From assembly GCF_008831285.2 (NCBI RefSeq), contig NC_045145.1:19528802-19592801 (forward strand): 64,000 bases of DNA, written 5' to 3'. This DNA comes from Nymphaea colorata. Its lineage: Eukaryota > Streptophyta > Magnoliopsida > Nymphaeales > Nymphaeaceae. Both the position numbers and the translations under genes were made by a program. A model generated the notes under the pieces. That model did not search any database. It was given only the letters and a program-made list of their open reading frames with translations, and had not been told where the DNA came from. Shown one piece after another: positions 50,748 through 63,945 of this stretch (its first letter is position 1; each line of letters opens with the position of its first letter).

Positions 50748-53700
50748 GTCCCACTTTGAAAAGTTTAATCTCGTATTAAATATTATAGTTATAAGTGAGG
50801 TTGTTAAAGTGGTTTGTTGTTCTTATTCTTGTTGTTATTCTCTCTCCTTCCTTTGCTTTTCTTTTCAATTTCTTTTTCTGTTTTTTTATTTACATCTCTA
50901 TTATTCGATATCTTTTTAAGAAGTGTATTTTATCCGAGTAGCCACCATATAGGATCTAATCTGGTGGCCACGTCCAAGGCATCTATTCCATAATTCATTG
51001 TTCGCACCATCTGGATCACCACTGTGCCCATATGGGACATGATATCTTTCGCCATTGTTATTCCACGCACCAACTTGGTAGGCTTGACTTAGTTTGTTGT
51101 AGACCTGATGTAGCTTTGAAACACATGTAAAGTCCCTCTTGTCATCAACATGTGCATTGATACTGTTCTTATCATGCATGTGATCGTGGATCCTCTGTAG
51201 TTATTTACCTTTCGATTAAGAACAAGTTTTCTAGGGGCATGTTTGTTGCTTGAATCGGTTATTCATGGTACCAAGATTCCTGACGATTGATTCAAAAGTC
51301 GACCATCCAAGAGCATTTTGTCACATGTAGTGTTTGATTGTCTAGAATTCAGGATCTCGCTATGCAACACTGCTGGGAGGAAATAGCCTCCCAAAACTTT
51401 ATATCAAAAGATTTGAAGAATAAAATACACTGGAAAGTCTAGAATTCATAATTTCATTTCTTTACATTTGATTGCCCATATTGAGGGCACCTTGATTCTA
51501 GCCTATTCCGAAGAGGACTTCATCCAAGTCATGGTACTTGTCCAAAGGAAGGCTAACCTTTTCATTTGTGTAGCAAGAGAATGATTTTTAGGGAAAATAG
51601 TGGGATCCCCAAGGCCAACATTTTTTGCCTGAAATTTTAGCCTCTGTCATTCTATCCATATTTGGATTCATGATATACTAGTGGGTGGTGAAAGTTTCAA
51701 TTTCACCCCATCAATGCATTATGAAGTACCTTCCATGCCTATCAAGCAACCTTAACTCGTCTGGTCCTTGGATGATTCCTCGCCATTAATGTGAAAATGA
51801 ACTCAGAGCAAACTATGGTAGTTTTTGCGGAGTTGCATGTGTAATTAACATGAGTCCCGACTCAAGTAATCTTTTGGACCTAATTATATTTCTTTCGCCC
51901 TGCAAGATCAGATCTGATAGAATCAATTTTGAGCTGTGAAAAACTGTTCTGTTAGAGTTTTTCTTGATTCTTTTGTCTCTCCTGTTTCCTTGCTGAGATC
52001 TAATTGACCAATTCATCCTTTTTTTCTTCATTTTCCACTTGTTGGGGAGAAACAGCATGTTCAGCCTCCTGTTCCTTCATCTGTTCCTATATGGATGCAA
52101 CATCGTGACGTGGAAGAAAGCTCGCATCAACTACTGCTTCATCTTCGAGTTCAAACCCACCAAGGAGCTCAAGTACAGGGATGTGTTCTTGATATGCACC
52201 ACCTGCATGACTGCTGTTGTGGGAGTCATGGTGGCCCACCTCTACGTTGTGGCAAAAGGCCATTCCTCCACACAAGTGCATGCCATCCCTGGGCTCCTCC
52301 TCCTGGTAAAACCGAAATCCACCTCTCCTCTTTCTCTCTCTTCTCTGCTGCTTACTTCTGCCCTTTTCTTGACAGGTCTTTTTACTGCTGCTGGTTTGTC
52401 CTTTTAACATTGTGTACCGATCGAGCCGATTTTGTTTCCTTCGAGTCATGAGGAACATTGTCTTAACGCCCCTCTATAAGGTAAACTGAAGGGTACCAAA
52501 TAGATTGGCTTGCCCCGCATGTGTGGATGTTTTAACGTATCTAGGACAGGGAAGGGACCAGTCCTAAAGTTGCTTTTTCCGGATTTTTTTTTTTTTTTCC
52601 TTTTTACTCGAGTCTTTTCTCTAAAGGGTGTCTAAACTTTTTCTGCCAATATATGATGACATTGTACATATTGTGAATGCTTCCTGCAGGTTGTCATGGT
52701 AGACTTCTTCATGGCAGATCAGCTCTGTAGTCAGGTACTCCCTTAGCTTCCTCACCTCCTAGATGCGAAAGCCTCTTAATCAAACTAACCTGTTCATTAT
52801 AATCCTCCACTTGCATCCACAAAATATCATTGTGAAGCTGCCCAAATTAATAGCTGGGAACCGTATGTTCTCACTCACTGTCTCACAGAGAGTTCAGAAT
52901 ACTTTTCTTTTCCTTCTGCACATGGCCGCAAATGACAATTAACTTCATTACTGTGAAGCTCATAAAACTTGCATGTTGTTGGCAGGTTCCCATGCTGAGA
53001 AGCCTAGAGTACGTGGCCTGTTACTACATAACAGGAAGCTACAGAACGCAGGACTATAACGTCTGCACCCGATCCAAGCATTACAGAGACCTTGCCTACG
53101 CCGTCTCCTTCCTTCCCTATTATTGGAGAGCAATGCAGGTAATAGCACCAAGAAGATAAGAATGACCACCAAGACCCGGACTGGTCATTCTACAATCATG
53201 TGACAAGCAGCTAAAGATAGTAATGCAGATTTACAGCAAGCTCTGTCACAGGGAGGAAACAGGATACATCCTCATGCCATGCATGTATCTAGTGCCATCT
53301 ATAATTTTCAATCATATTTCGATCTAATTTTCCATAAACATACTTCCACCTTCAAAACACTAAAAATATATTTATATAGATCAAATATTTTCAAGAAGGC
53401 ACCCATATCGAAATGACACAGACAAGTCAGAAGTGCCTGAACTTTTTCTTTCCTTCAGTGTGCCAGGCGATGGTTCGACGAGGGGCAGAGCAACCACCTA
53501 GTTAACCTAGGAAAGTACGTGTCTGCCATGATCGCTGCTGGGGCGAAGATAGCTTATGAGAGAGACAGGAGCGTCGGATGGTTGTCCTTGCTTGTTATCA
53601 CCTCGAGTGCAGCGACAGTTTACCAGTTATACTGGGACTTCGTTAAGGACTGGGGCTTGCTGCAGTTCAACTCCCGAAACCCTTGGCTAAGAAACGAATT

Positions 53701-54167
53701 GATGCTTCGTCACAAGTTCATATACTACTTTTCTATGGTATATTGTTCTTACTCATGGAACTTATTCGTTTGAATGGATTATATTTTAGGCAGTTAAAAG
53801 TGCAGTTTGAACAACTAATTGACAAAGAAGTAATAAATTTGAAATTGCAGGTTGTGAACCTTGTTTTTAGATTGGCTTGGTTGCAGACTGTCCTCCACTC
53901 AAACTTTGGGAGTGTGGATTATAGGGTGACCGGATTCTTTTTAGCATCCCTTGAAGTGATCCGAAGGGGCCAATGGAATTTCTATAGGTATCTGCAAGTT
54001 AATTTACCTTACTCTAACTTGTTAAATCTCCCTCTCTCTAGCTCATACTCTAACCATCACGTTTCAAATGGTATTGCAGGTTGGAAAATGAACATTTGAA
54101 CAATGCTGGCAAATTCAGGGCTGTCAAGACTGTGCCACTTCCCTTTCAGGAAGTGGATGAAGATTAA
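45995..54167 (+). CDS. PHO1-H1: Phosphate exporter PHO1;H1-type, SPX-EXS protein
   Basis: It exports inorganic phosphate, chiefly for root-to-shoot loading; the SPX domain senses inositol pyrophosphates. Exons: 45995-46258, 46580-46883, 47016-47424, 47528-47576, 47665-47736, 48357-48486, 50536-50656, 52056-52305, 52376-52480, 52690-52734, 52986-53138, 53459-53737, 53851-53987, 54080-54167; phases close to 801 residues. The SPX domain begins [20 protein letters not shown], with the Lys-rich stretch KKDLKKLQ. Membrane segments are spread over exons 7-9, and the EXS domain (exons 10-14) holds [16 protein letters not shown] and [46 protein letters not shown] and the EVDED ending point to the PHO1;H1 branch rather than PHO1 itself. 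Introns 1 and 5 start with GC instead of GT. The start is the conserved MVKF methionine. Confidence 0.95.
46259..46579 (+). other. GC-AG intron 1 of PHO1;H1
   Basis: The exon ends CAG and the intron begins GCACTG; the acceptor is AAACAG. Reading on hits a stop at 46289-46291. No GT donor nearby gives phase 0, while the GC donor joins EAIQ to VHRKL exactly as the PHO1;H1 family reads (AIQVHKKL). Matches to the wider donor consensus after GC are poor, so this intron may splice inefficiently. Confidence 0.7.
46915..46970. repeat. (TTC)n microsatellite in PHO1;H1 intron 2
   Basis: About 54 bases of TTC repeats lie in the 132-base intron 46884-47015, some 45 bases before the acceptor. Confidence 0.95.
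47445..47504. repeat. (CT)n microsatellite in PHO1;H1 intron 3
   Basis: The CT tract fills about 60 of the 103 bases of intron 47425-47527 and lies just before the acceptor region. It probably acts as the polypyrimidine tract. Confidence 0.95.
47737..48356 (+). other. GC-AG intron 5 of PHO1;H1
   Basis: The exon ends GATAAG and the intron begins GCAAGC, close to the GC-donor consensus GCAAGT. Joining SSDK to [10 protein letters not shown] reproduces the family reading (SDKVMILSDEVEE). A GT donor 15 bases later would stay in frame but would add five residues absent from relatives. Confidence 0.75.
48806..48942. repeat. Tandem duplication, about 68-bp unit, in PHO1;H1 intron 6
   Basis: Two adjacent units share AAACACCCGATAAAA, CGTTAAAAACAA and CCAAAGAACTTGCTTT with few differences. 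They lie in the 2-kb intron 48487-50535. Confidence 0.85.
50665..50746. repeat. Compound microsatellite (CT)n(AT)n in PHO1;H1 intron 7
   Basis: A CT tract to 50700 is followed directly by an AT tract to about 50745. Read on the other strand it is (AT)n(AG)n, the same order as the other compound tracts. Confidence 0.95.
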
Positions 54168-54953
54168 CGATACCCCGCAAGTCGTACGCCATAAGTAACA
54201 TATGGCAAAATGCATTATTTATTCCAAATATATGCTAGTAACAGATTAGTTAAAGATCATATATCCACTGGAGACTTTCTGTTTTTGTGACGAAGAAAAA
54301 TCACCAGCTCTCTGAATTCCCAGAAATTAGAATGATGTTTCGCTTGACCGTCATGTACCTTGTCCACCAAACTACTTCAGAAAGGAGTATCATCCAGGTT
54401 TCACAGATCAGTCAACCTCTGTATCCGTTGACATTCATGGAAAATGCTCTAAAATAACCAAACGTACTTGTCATGTGACATACAATAACTGCAATTTGTG
54501 GATATGAATGCAGAAGGGCAGTAGTCAGTACAAGACCATCACCTGTCCAGTGTCCATATGCTGTGGTTAAACTGTTAAAGTTCCGCTGTTAGATGAAGAC
54601 AGGAGAACGTGGGAACAAAAACCCAGTCAAGTCGTCCAACTCCCTAAAAAATACTTTAAACATTTTACTCGACCACAATGATAATTCAACAGTGGAGGGA
54701 ATGTGATCTCCTGGTAATACTCTCAACTGTCGAAATTCAAACACAAGCGGTGGTCACAAGTTTGTATCAGTCTGCGTCCTACGTTTGTCCTCTGCAGTGG
54801 TTTTGTTGCATCATCCTTTGCAACTACCATGTTCACTGTTTTCCCTTCATTTTCTGTTGAAGCAAAAGCTCACCTTAGCAGCGTACTGAAGCTGCAACCT
54901 TGCCAACTCTGGTACCATGCCAAACTTGGTGCTCGATGAAACTAAACAGAAAA
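54168..54953. other. Convergent intergenic stretch between PHO1;H1 and TADA
   Basis: 786 bases lie between the two stop codons and must contain both 3' UTRs. I see no ORF of interest, repeat or clear poly(A) pair. Confidence 0.5.
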
Positions 54954-57900
54954 TTATACACGGAACATCACGTGCAAAATATTATGGATCTTAGAAAAAA
55001 ATTTTGCAGGAGTTCCTGTGACTGGCAAGGGTGAAGATGTTTTTGGGGTTTTAGTCTTTTTCCTCCTCAATTGAAAGAACCGTTGCATCACATCAGAGCA
55101 TTCAGTTGCAAGAATGCCGCGTCTGATGTTCATATTTGGATGGAACGGGTGTACTGGACCAGCAGAATGGCTTCCTTGATCCAAGCTGTCCTGGCCTTGG
55201 TCAACTGAAGGAAAAAGCCTGCAAGGAAACAATTTAGTCAACACCGTTTGTAGAATGGTCAGCCAGATTAAAAGTGGATTGAACAGGAGCTTGCTTTGCC
55301 TAATAACACTGCATTCAAACAGCCCCTTTGTGTGAACTTCACAAATAAAGGGAATGACATGCAATTTATGTCCAACCAATTGCAGCAGCTATTTGTTGTA
55401 GAGTGAAGGCATAACAATTTGTGAGGTTTGAGAAAAAAAACTGCTGTAATTATCCAGATGAACTGGATTCAAAGTCGGAGTTCATAAAAGGAATGAGAAG
55501 TTGGAGAAAGTTGGAGAAAAAACATCTGATCACCGGGCGTTGATGTGCAACTGGACCTTTTTCTTGGTATGTTCTCATTATAGTAACAACCTATATACAA
55601 CCAAGTTACTATTAGAACTATTTGATGCTAGCATCTATATGGGCTCAAGAGGGTTAAGCCTATTCTTGAAGGCTACATCGCTACGTCACTAGCAGTTGGC
55701 AACAGTAGAGGCAATTGATTGTCCAACAGGAAAGCAGCATTCATAAAATGTTTAAATTATCATAAAAACCATTAATTGGTGATCATATAAAAATCAGAAA
55801 AGAAACATAACAACCCTTAACCTAAGGCTGTGAAACACGTGCACACCTGACCCAGCTGCCATCAGCTCCAAGGAGCTTATTGGGTGCTCCCCACACCAAG
55901 GTGCCAATTCTAGCTTGAAGTATAGCACCCGCACACATTGGACAAGGTTCAAGAGTAACGTAAAGAGTTGTTTCCTGCAAACCATGAAGAACCAGAAAAT
56001 TAAGACACAAATTTAGCACCCAAAAACTTCTTCAGATGAGACCATATCTTGATATCTAAACTACACCTGTACCGTCATATCGAGATTCTAGGTACAAATC
56101 CATAGTCAGTTGTCGTGATCCATCAATCACAAACACCATGAAGAAGGATAAAAGGAAGGGTTGGGGTTGAAAAACTTAAGATGTGCGATACAGAAGGTCT
56201 GTCCAGTGTCCATGGACCACGTGCACAACAGTATGGCCAGCAGGCAGCAGGCCTATTACTTTGTGAAGTAGATCAGGGTGAGGAGACTTTTTTTTCTTGT
56301 ATGCATTATATAAACCTACTAGTTGAATGACAACCAAACACATAAAATTCAAGAAAGCTTGAAGACAAGACTTAATCCAATTGTATCCAACCTGGACTAG
56401 CCCGCGTAACCAGCCGCAGGTAACAATTACATGGTACAAGAGCCTTGGGTTCCACATCAAAGTAGGATACATGACCTACTTGCACCGGACTTTGGACCCT
56501 TGATATCCCAATGAGATATTTCAAAAGCCACACAATCAGGTCAGCGATTTAGGTTGAAACTGAGTCTATGAACATTCCTGCAGGAAGGATTCAGCTAATC
56601 GAAAATGAAATACCACAAAAGTTAGACTTCGCAAGTCATGTCACTGGAACTCCTCCAAGAATCATAACTTGCATTTCATGCTCTTAACGAGCACCAAACT
56701 ACCGCATCGTCAATAACCATGAAAACCACGTTCTGCAACCAAAATGCAAAGTTGATAAGCTACCCAACATTTAACAAAAAGTTAAAATTCTAACTTGGTT
56801 GGAGTTTACACGTCAGGCTTGTCTCGAGGCACTCATAGCTTCATTTTGCAATCTAAATCTAGGTGCGCTAACAGCCAAGCTTTTCAGCAGACAACCTTTC
56901 CTCTAAACTGCAGTTCCTTCTTATGTCCTTATGGATACTAATCACTTGGAGAGGCATGTAAATGAACTTACCAACCCAGGTAACCTCTTTTTATTTACCA
57001 GGAATATGAATTAAATGAAAATTAAACCATGCACTAGAATTGTGGAAGAAAAGAAATATTCAGAAAGCATAATCAACAAAATACACAAGCTAAGATCATG
57101 ACAATCACTTACTGCAAGGCGCCAAGTTCTCAGCATCCTAGAAGCACCCCTGATGCACAACATCTCAGCATGTGCAGTTGAATCTCTCAACTCTTCCACA
57201 CTGAAACATCAATCAGCCTAATTAAGAATCAGGATTTTATGTGGCATATGCAACCTCAAGTTCGCAGAAGGTAGAAAAATAGGAAAAAATCACATACAGA
57301 TTATGCCCTCGGGCAATTATCTTGCCATCCTGGACTAATACTGCCCCGACTGGCACCTCCCAGATATCAGCTGCTTTTCTTGCTTCTGCAATTGCTTCTC
57401 TCATGAACATTTCGTCCATTTTTCTCTGCTCATTTTCAAGCTTATATGCGTCTTCCCATGCTTCAAATCTTTCTCGTTGGACTTGTGCAGCTCTTCTCAA
57501 TTTTCTTGACCCCAGTGCCCTCCTCTTGTCTTCATTGCTAGCATCTTTTTCTGGCCTATCTTGGACGGATGGTTCATGCGCTCCTGAATCAAGGTTTTTT
57601 CTACCAACCTTCGGTGAAATAACTGGCAGTACACTTATTTTTTCTTGCTGCTGTACATCATGAATACCCGTTGAACATGCAATAACAGCAGGAGATACCG
57701 TCCCACTTACAGACACTGATAATGAACCTATAGATGCATAATTAGTGGCAGAACCCAACATTTGGTTATCTGATATTGATGAAGCTTCTTCTTGAATTGA
57801 TACATGAGCAGAAAGACCGATTGGAGATGATGTATCAGGCTTACTGTCTGCTAGCATTGACCGGGAACTCCTGTCATCAGTAATATCCTGCCTATTATTT

Positions 57901-60900
57901 GCACTTGCACCTGCTGCAGAAATAAGTGCATCAGCTGAGCCTTCATCGCCTCCTGGTTCCTCCGGCATAACTTCTTTCTCCTTCCTTGGACTTTCTTCAC
58001 CTACTGGCTCGTGTCCTGAAAACCAAGCCTCGTTGCTTCCAGATTCAGTTAATGAGCTCTTAGCCGCCGACTTTGACTTTGAATTATGTGTTCCTGCTCG
58101 CAAAATCCACCCACTCTTAATTATTTCTGCAACATAACCCCAGTGCTTTCTGCTTGGCCTCTTCGCAGTTGGATTCCCAAGAGATGCAGCCTCAGTTCCC
58201 TCGGTTGTTCCTACGGTAGAAGTTACCTCGGTCAACTGCGCTCCAGAGCCTGAGGTCACAGGAGTGATCATGGTTTCTGGTGTCTTACCCACATTGGAAT
58301 GTTCTTCAAGTGTTTCACGCGCAATGGCCCATATTTCATCAGATTGCTCATCCGCCTCGGATAATACAGAAGACTGCCGAGATCTTTGCATTCCAGAGTC
58401 TTCGAAGACATTTTTACGCGAGTTACCTTGCACAGTATCTGCATTTGAATTTGGAGGAGGATTGATCAATACTAGCTGCTGGAATGAAGTGGCTGTTTGG
58501 TGAGAAGACCTCTCTCTCTCCACTATATACGTTTTTTCAGTTTCTTCTACAATTCTCTCTGAAGGCAAATTTGCCGGATGCAGATTACCAGTAGAAGGAT
58601 GCCTCGACCCATCAGAAGATTTCTCTAACAGGATGATCGGTCTTGAACAACCACTCTCAGTTGGAGGCTCAGAGCACTGTTTTACTATATCATTGGGTTC
58701 AGGGTGATCCGGAGGAACTTCTCCCTGTTGTCCCACAAGTATAACATCGGAATTGATTTGCAATGGTTTGTTAGTTGAAGAGCCTGTCGGTTGATGTTCA
58801 CCTGCAGTTCTTGGAGAACCATAAAGAGTAGATGGAGAGGAGAGATCTGCAGGTGGTTCGTGCAAAATTATCTGCCCTGAAAGTGTTCTATCTATTTGCG
58901 TGTCATTATAATTGACGTTCACAGAACTTCGATGTTTAGCAATGTCATCGTTACTCGCATATCCAGCTAACTGGTAGCCAAAGGAACCACTTAGAGAGCC
59001 AGTGTTTACTGACTGTGGATATGAAAGAACTGAAATTTCAGGTTGATCTGCCTGTCCTGAATCGGTGGCACCTATTCTTGTATTGTTGTCTCTTGATTCT
59101 TGATGACATTCCAAGTCGTGACTTGCAGCAACGTATTGCCTGGTTGGGTATCCATCTGATTGATGAGCACGAGTATTGTCCATTGAGATCTTCGTTGCCC
59201 ACTGAGAAGGATGAGATCTGGGTTGGTCTTGCAACCTTAATGCTTCGGAAATCCTTGCACCTGTCTGCATACTGTTGCAGCTCAATTCTTGCGTGTAGTT
59301 GATGTTTGAATGGTGCTGGTACTGGGAAATATAATCACTAGCTGTGTATTCAGCAGTTTGATGGCCAGAAGAGATGTTCAATGAAATCCCAATAGGTGGC
59401 TCAGAAGATGAAGTCGTTGGCACTTTCTGCACTGATATTTGATCTTGGTAAAGTCTTGCACTTGAATGTGCGCTGCTGGTACTTGTTTGCTGCAAGTAAT
59501 CAATATCTGAAGAGCGATAATTCTTATCCACATACTCCTTGGATTCATGAAGTCTCGACATATCTGAATCCAGGATGATAACTGAGCTATCCGTCTGCTG
59601 AGGTACATGATTCCAGGCAATTCCTTCCACCTTCTTCTCCTTATTCTGCCTCGAAGTCCCAGCCGAATTATGAAGAGATGTTGAGACCTCCTCAGTTTCA
59701 TCCACAAATACTCTTTGGTCCTTTCTAGAAGCGTAACGAGCGTCACTTACTACAGCAACAGACTCTGTTACATTGTCACTTGATCTAATTTCATTTCGTT
59801 GCCGAGGTTTTCCGTTTGCATCCACATGAAGCTGGGGAGCCCAATAACTACTAGAACATCTGCCGGCGGAAACAGAGCACTCGCCAGCTACGTTTCTGTT
59901 CTCAATTTTGGAATCGTCCACCCTCTTACTGATCTGTTCTTTATGGCGACTGACTAATGTACTTGAACTTGATATCTTTTTCTGTTTATCAACTAAACAA
60001 ACTTTAATTTCGTCGCTTTTGGGAAAGTGCTGGACGTCGCCTGAGATCTCTTGCCGCTTGCTTCTTTCCTCGTTACCATAACGACCATCCCTTAAAAACT
60101 TGTGCTGCTTGCCTCTAGCCATACCATCTGATGATGCCCCTACGGTACTCTCATCCTTATCTGAAGCGTCCTCTGTCACTCTATGACGGCGACGGGCTCT
60201 TGGTGGTGTACTCTCCGTTTCAGTAAAGTCATGCTTCTGTGTTTCCTTGGGATCACTCCCCGAATGCTTGCCTCGGAGAGAAAATTCGTGCCGCAATTCA
60301 TGCTTGCCCTGTCGTCTCTTGAGAGAGGAACTGTGACTATAGAGCATAGTACCTCTCTCCTGGCAAAATTCATCATCTTCCCATTCTTTATCATCGCATA
60401 GATAACGAAAACTAGAAGCTCTGTTTCTTCCTTGAACAACCATGTCTACATTTTCGGTGGCTCCATGGACATGGATATTTGCCTCTTCACACAAACTACA
60501 TTGCCCGAATTTGAAGCTGGTTTCATACTCGTCAGCATGATTGTGATCACGGAGACGAAGGGAAAACTCGTTGTGGTGACCTTTGGACTCTCCTGAAACA
60601 GGGCTTATACCACCCTCAAACTTCATCAACAGGGAGATGGTTTCCTGTGCCCAATTATGGAGCTCCACCCCATAATCAAACTCCTGTTGACCACCAAATC
60701 CTTCTCCCTTCATCGCGCGGGAAACAATTTTTCCCGGCCCACCACCTCCCCCCGGACGAAACGGCAGATATCCATCAAACTGCCAGCGGCAACGCGCGCA
60801 CCCTCCAAGGAACACCGGCCTTCTGACCGGGGACCGGTGAATCAGAGTCGATTGCCGCAGCCCACAACCAGATGGCCACGAAACCGATGCATGCCCACAA

Positions 60901-61019
60901 GCACAAGCCGATTCTAGAAGCCTCCCCTTTCCATGGGAATACCGGAATTCGCTGTACCAAGGGACGAAGGCAGTCCTATCCCTCACGGTTAGCGTCGACC
61001 TGTAATGGGCATGATACAT
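54954..61019 (-). CDS. TADA: tRNA(adenine34) deaminase, chloroplastic
   Basis: It deaminates adenosine 34 to inosine in plastid tRNA-Arg(ACG), allowing wobble decoding in the chloroplast. Exons in coding order are 61019-57298, 57200-57113, 55974-55847 and 55218-54954, all GT-AG with closing phases, giving 1400 residues. The deaminase domain takes up only about the last 180 residues: the H-A-E motif in STAHAEM (His1251, catalytic Glu1253) and PCPMC (Cys1281, Cys1284) bind zinc. [13 protein letters not shown] and [14 protein letters not shown] follow the family. The first 1220 residues, almost all in exon 1, are polar, Ser-rich and apparently disordered; the N-terminus is Arg/Ser/Tyr-rich as in a transit peptide. 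The start is fixed by a TGA in the same frame 21 bases upstream. Arabidopsis TADA has the same plan and about 1300 residues. Confidence 0.95.
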
Positions 61020-61902
61020 CTCTCTCTGTGTAGCCAATCAACTCCCTTTCAGCAGAAGAGACGCTGAAACACGAACAAGAGTTGAGAAGGTGGACTGGCT
61101 CTGAGGGTGGGGAGAGAGAGAGAGGGAAGAGATTACAATATTACCGGGAACAGATTGGTATCCGATACCGATAGAGAGAGGATGGCAATAATCCTGTTTC
61201 TATCGGGTGGTGGGCAGATACTCTGCGTGTATCTGTGCGCCCGATAGAGAAATAGAGGCGAGGACGAAGACGGAGGCTGCCTTCTGCCAATCGGATATGA
61301 CCGGCAGCGAGCAGAGAGCAGATAAGAGACGGTGTACATTCCCGTAAAGCAAAAGTAACTGGATTGTCAAACATGCGCTTCCGTCCAAGCTCGGGATCCT
61401 CGTCTTTCTAAAGCACAAACCAAAAGCTCTACGTCTTTCCTTGCGCAAATAGAAAGGATGCCTGCATCAAAACTGCAGCTAGAAATGATAACTTCATCCG
61501 TCCCCCTTGCTGATGAAACACTAACTCGGGCTGGTCTGATGGGCGAATGGCCCGCGAACTCATATCCCTCTCTGGCCGACACAGACAGAGCTCCACAGAA
61601 GCCAGCGACAGAGTTCCCACGTTTCCTGAAAAGAAATATCCTATATATATATATATGAATGTTATTAAAGAAGTCAAATACGCATAAAATACGTTTTATG
61701 CACTATTTTACGTGCTAAGGTTGAATACGACACGCGATTGCTTGACCAGTCGTAAAACGCGCCATATACGAGCTGTCAGCTTAGTTTTGGTCTTTTATAG
61801 TGCGTTGAAGTATATTAAATATATTGATAGGGCAAGTCGCAACCTGTTGGCCGGATCAAGCATTTGAACTAGATGACACAGACAAGAGTATATGCCGACG
61901 AG

Positions 61903-61915
61903 GATATATATATAA

Positions 61916-61960
<45 letters not shown>
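61903..61960. repeat. Compound microsatellite (TA)n(GA)n
   Basis: A short TA tract with one ATAAATA interruption runs into a GA tract of over 40 bases. Confidence 0.9.
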
Positions 61961-61963
<3 letters not shown>

Positions 61964-63781
61964 CTTAGTAGGTAATAGGCCACTAGGTCAGGGACAAAAT
62001 GAGATTGCCTAAATACAATTATGATAGTGCATTTTTTTGTGATCTTATCTTACAATTATGATCTTAAGAATAAGTTGATCAGAAATATAAACTAACTTAA
62101 TCATTTTTTAAAATTTAATTGTATTTTTTAATAAATAAAATTGAACTGCTCATATAACATCAAAACTTTGATGATGGAGAAATCTGCATCGTTCTATAAA
62201 AACAACTTAAACTAAAGCATGTTTCTTATCAAAATAGTTTTTGTAAAAAGTTTCGGATATTTTTATTTTGTTTAAAATACTTTCCTAGCAACAAATTAAA
62301 TAGATTGGTTTTCGTCCCTAACTGGATCTATCAAAATATATATGTGTGTGTGTACAGAATTCTCCGTCCAGACCCCAACAGAATAATCTTAGAAAGCTGC
62401 GAACGTGCATGCCATCAGCTAAAATGGACCAATATGCAGACTGCTAAGCCTGCACCGCATCTTCATTAATGCATTATTATTAAGGTAAACTAATTATAAG
62501 GATGAAAACCAGCATAGCTTACATCTCTCAAAAGCCAATACCACACGGCAGCCTCAAAGATGCCCCGAGAAACAAGTCCAGTCAACTCCATGTGAATTTC
62601 TGCTCAAGAATCACACAGCTAGCTTCCACCCTTTTTTTCTCTTATTCCTTCTTTTTTTATGTCTTTCCAAGTTCCAACTGGATTGTCGTTCTCTTTTCCT
62701 GTGGCATCATTAAGAACAGGTAGCAGGTTGGAACTGCCGTGAAACCAAAATGGAGCAATGTAAAATCATGTTCTACATCCGAACTGAATGAGGCGTCTTA
62801 TAAATCTTGCCTAAAGAACCTATGAGACTAGTGGCCCAGCCACAGCGGGCAGGTCAAGTTGTACCGCTCACACCGGTCTCATAAGATTTATGTAATTTTA
62901 TATTAGTGTATTCAACTTTTCACTCATGTATAAACGGGTGCCTCCAAAAGGACAAGAGTTCTTAATTAGTGCCCCTTCGAATTAAAATTTCCGGCCCTGC
63001 TACTACTTTCAACTACTTCTAAAATGCGAGAACGTGGATTAGTTATTTGGAATTAGTTTTTTCTTCCTAGCACTTACTTTCTCTCGATTGCTGTCTGTAT
63101 TAGATATAGGGAAGAAATTTTTTAAAAACAAAAAATTGAACTACCGAAAAACTAAACCTTTTTATTCAAGTTCTGGAAACCAAAAAAATATGCAAGCCAA
63201 AAGATGTGAAAACAAGAGAATTAACCTAATGGATATACATTTAAAGCACGGGATTAACTGAAGCGGCTCATCACAGGCATGGAAGCTCCCAACTGCCACC
63301 CCAACAGCGGGATCACAGAACTGACTCGAACATTTTCTTCTCTGCTCAAGATGCGACAAAACTGGCGTTCCGTATCCCCTTCCCATCAAGACCACAGCAA
63401 ATGGGCAAAGTTTAAATGGTAGCAGTGGCCGTGCCATCGGCTTTCAGACGTACCTCGGCCCATGTACAACTGAAAAACAAGTGTCCCAAGATTGACGAGA
63501 AAAGAGATGACACGGGACCTTTCGTTAGCGGAAGCAACTGAGACAAGCACAGGACCTGTTAAATGCAGTGTCGATTGACGTGCATTGAACCCACGCTCTG
63601 CACATCATCACAAGAGCTCGGGATTTTCTTAGTAAGGAATAAAGCACATCGTACGTGCAAGAAGCATCCTGTTTTCCATGGGAGAATTAGGAAAACCACA
63701 TCCAATTAATAATTCAAAAGTTGAAAAATAATAAAGCGACGTGCACAATAGCACCTGTCGGATCAGTTTTTTTCCCATCTA

Positions 63782-63784
<3 letters not shown>

Positions 63785-63841
<57 letters not shown>
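63785..63841. repeat. Compound microsatellite (AT)n(AG)n
   Basis: An AT tract of about 39 bases is followed directly by an AG tract to 63841. Confidence 0.95.
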
Positions 63842-63945
63842 AGGGCACAAACAACTCACGGAGGACTCTTGAAGCTGCCCGCTTCCAACAAAAAATCATC
63901 AAACAGAGCCTAGATCAGACTATATAAATTAAGCAAGAGTTACAT

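Larger units (their letters stand above)
61020..63945. other. Region upstream of TADA to the right edge
   Basis: The TADA promoter and leader should lie in the first few hundred bases; I could not place a TATA box. Further right are two compound microsatellites, GGCCC-bearing strings near 62830-62995 that resemble decayed MITE ends, and a minus-strand 3'-exon-like segment at 63418-63466. Otherwise it is AT-rich spacer with nothing that I can support. Confidence 0.6.

Noticed and set aside
61020-61037. Six-residue extension of TADA to 61037
   Set aside because: It starts at TTG directly after a TGA; the first ATG is at 61019.
63162-63437. 91-residue minus-strand ORF
   Set aside because: No family resemblance. 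It overlaps, in another frame, the segment that looks like a 3' UTR with an AATAAA near its end.
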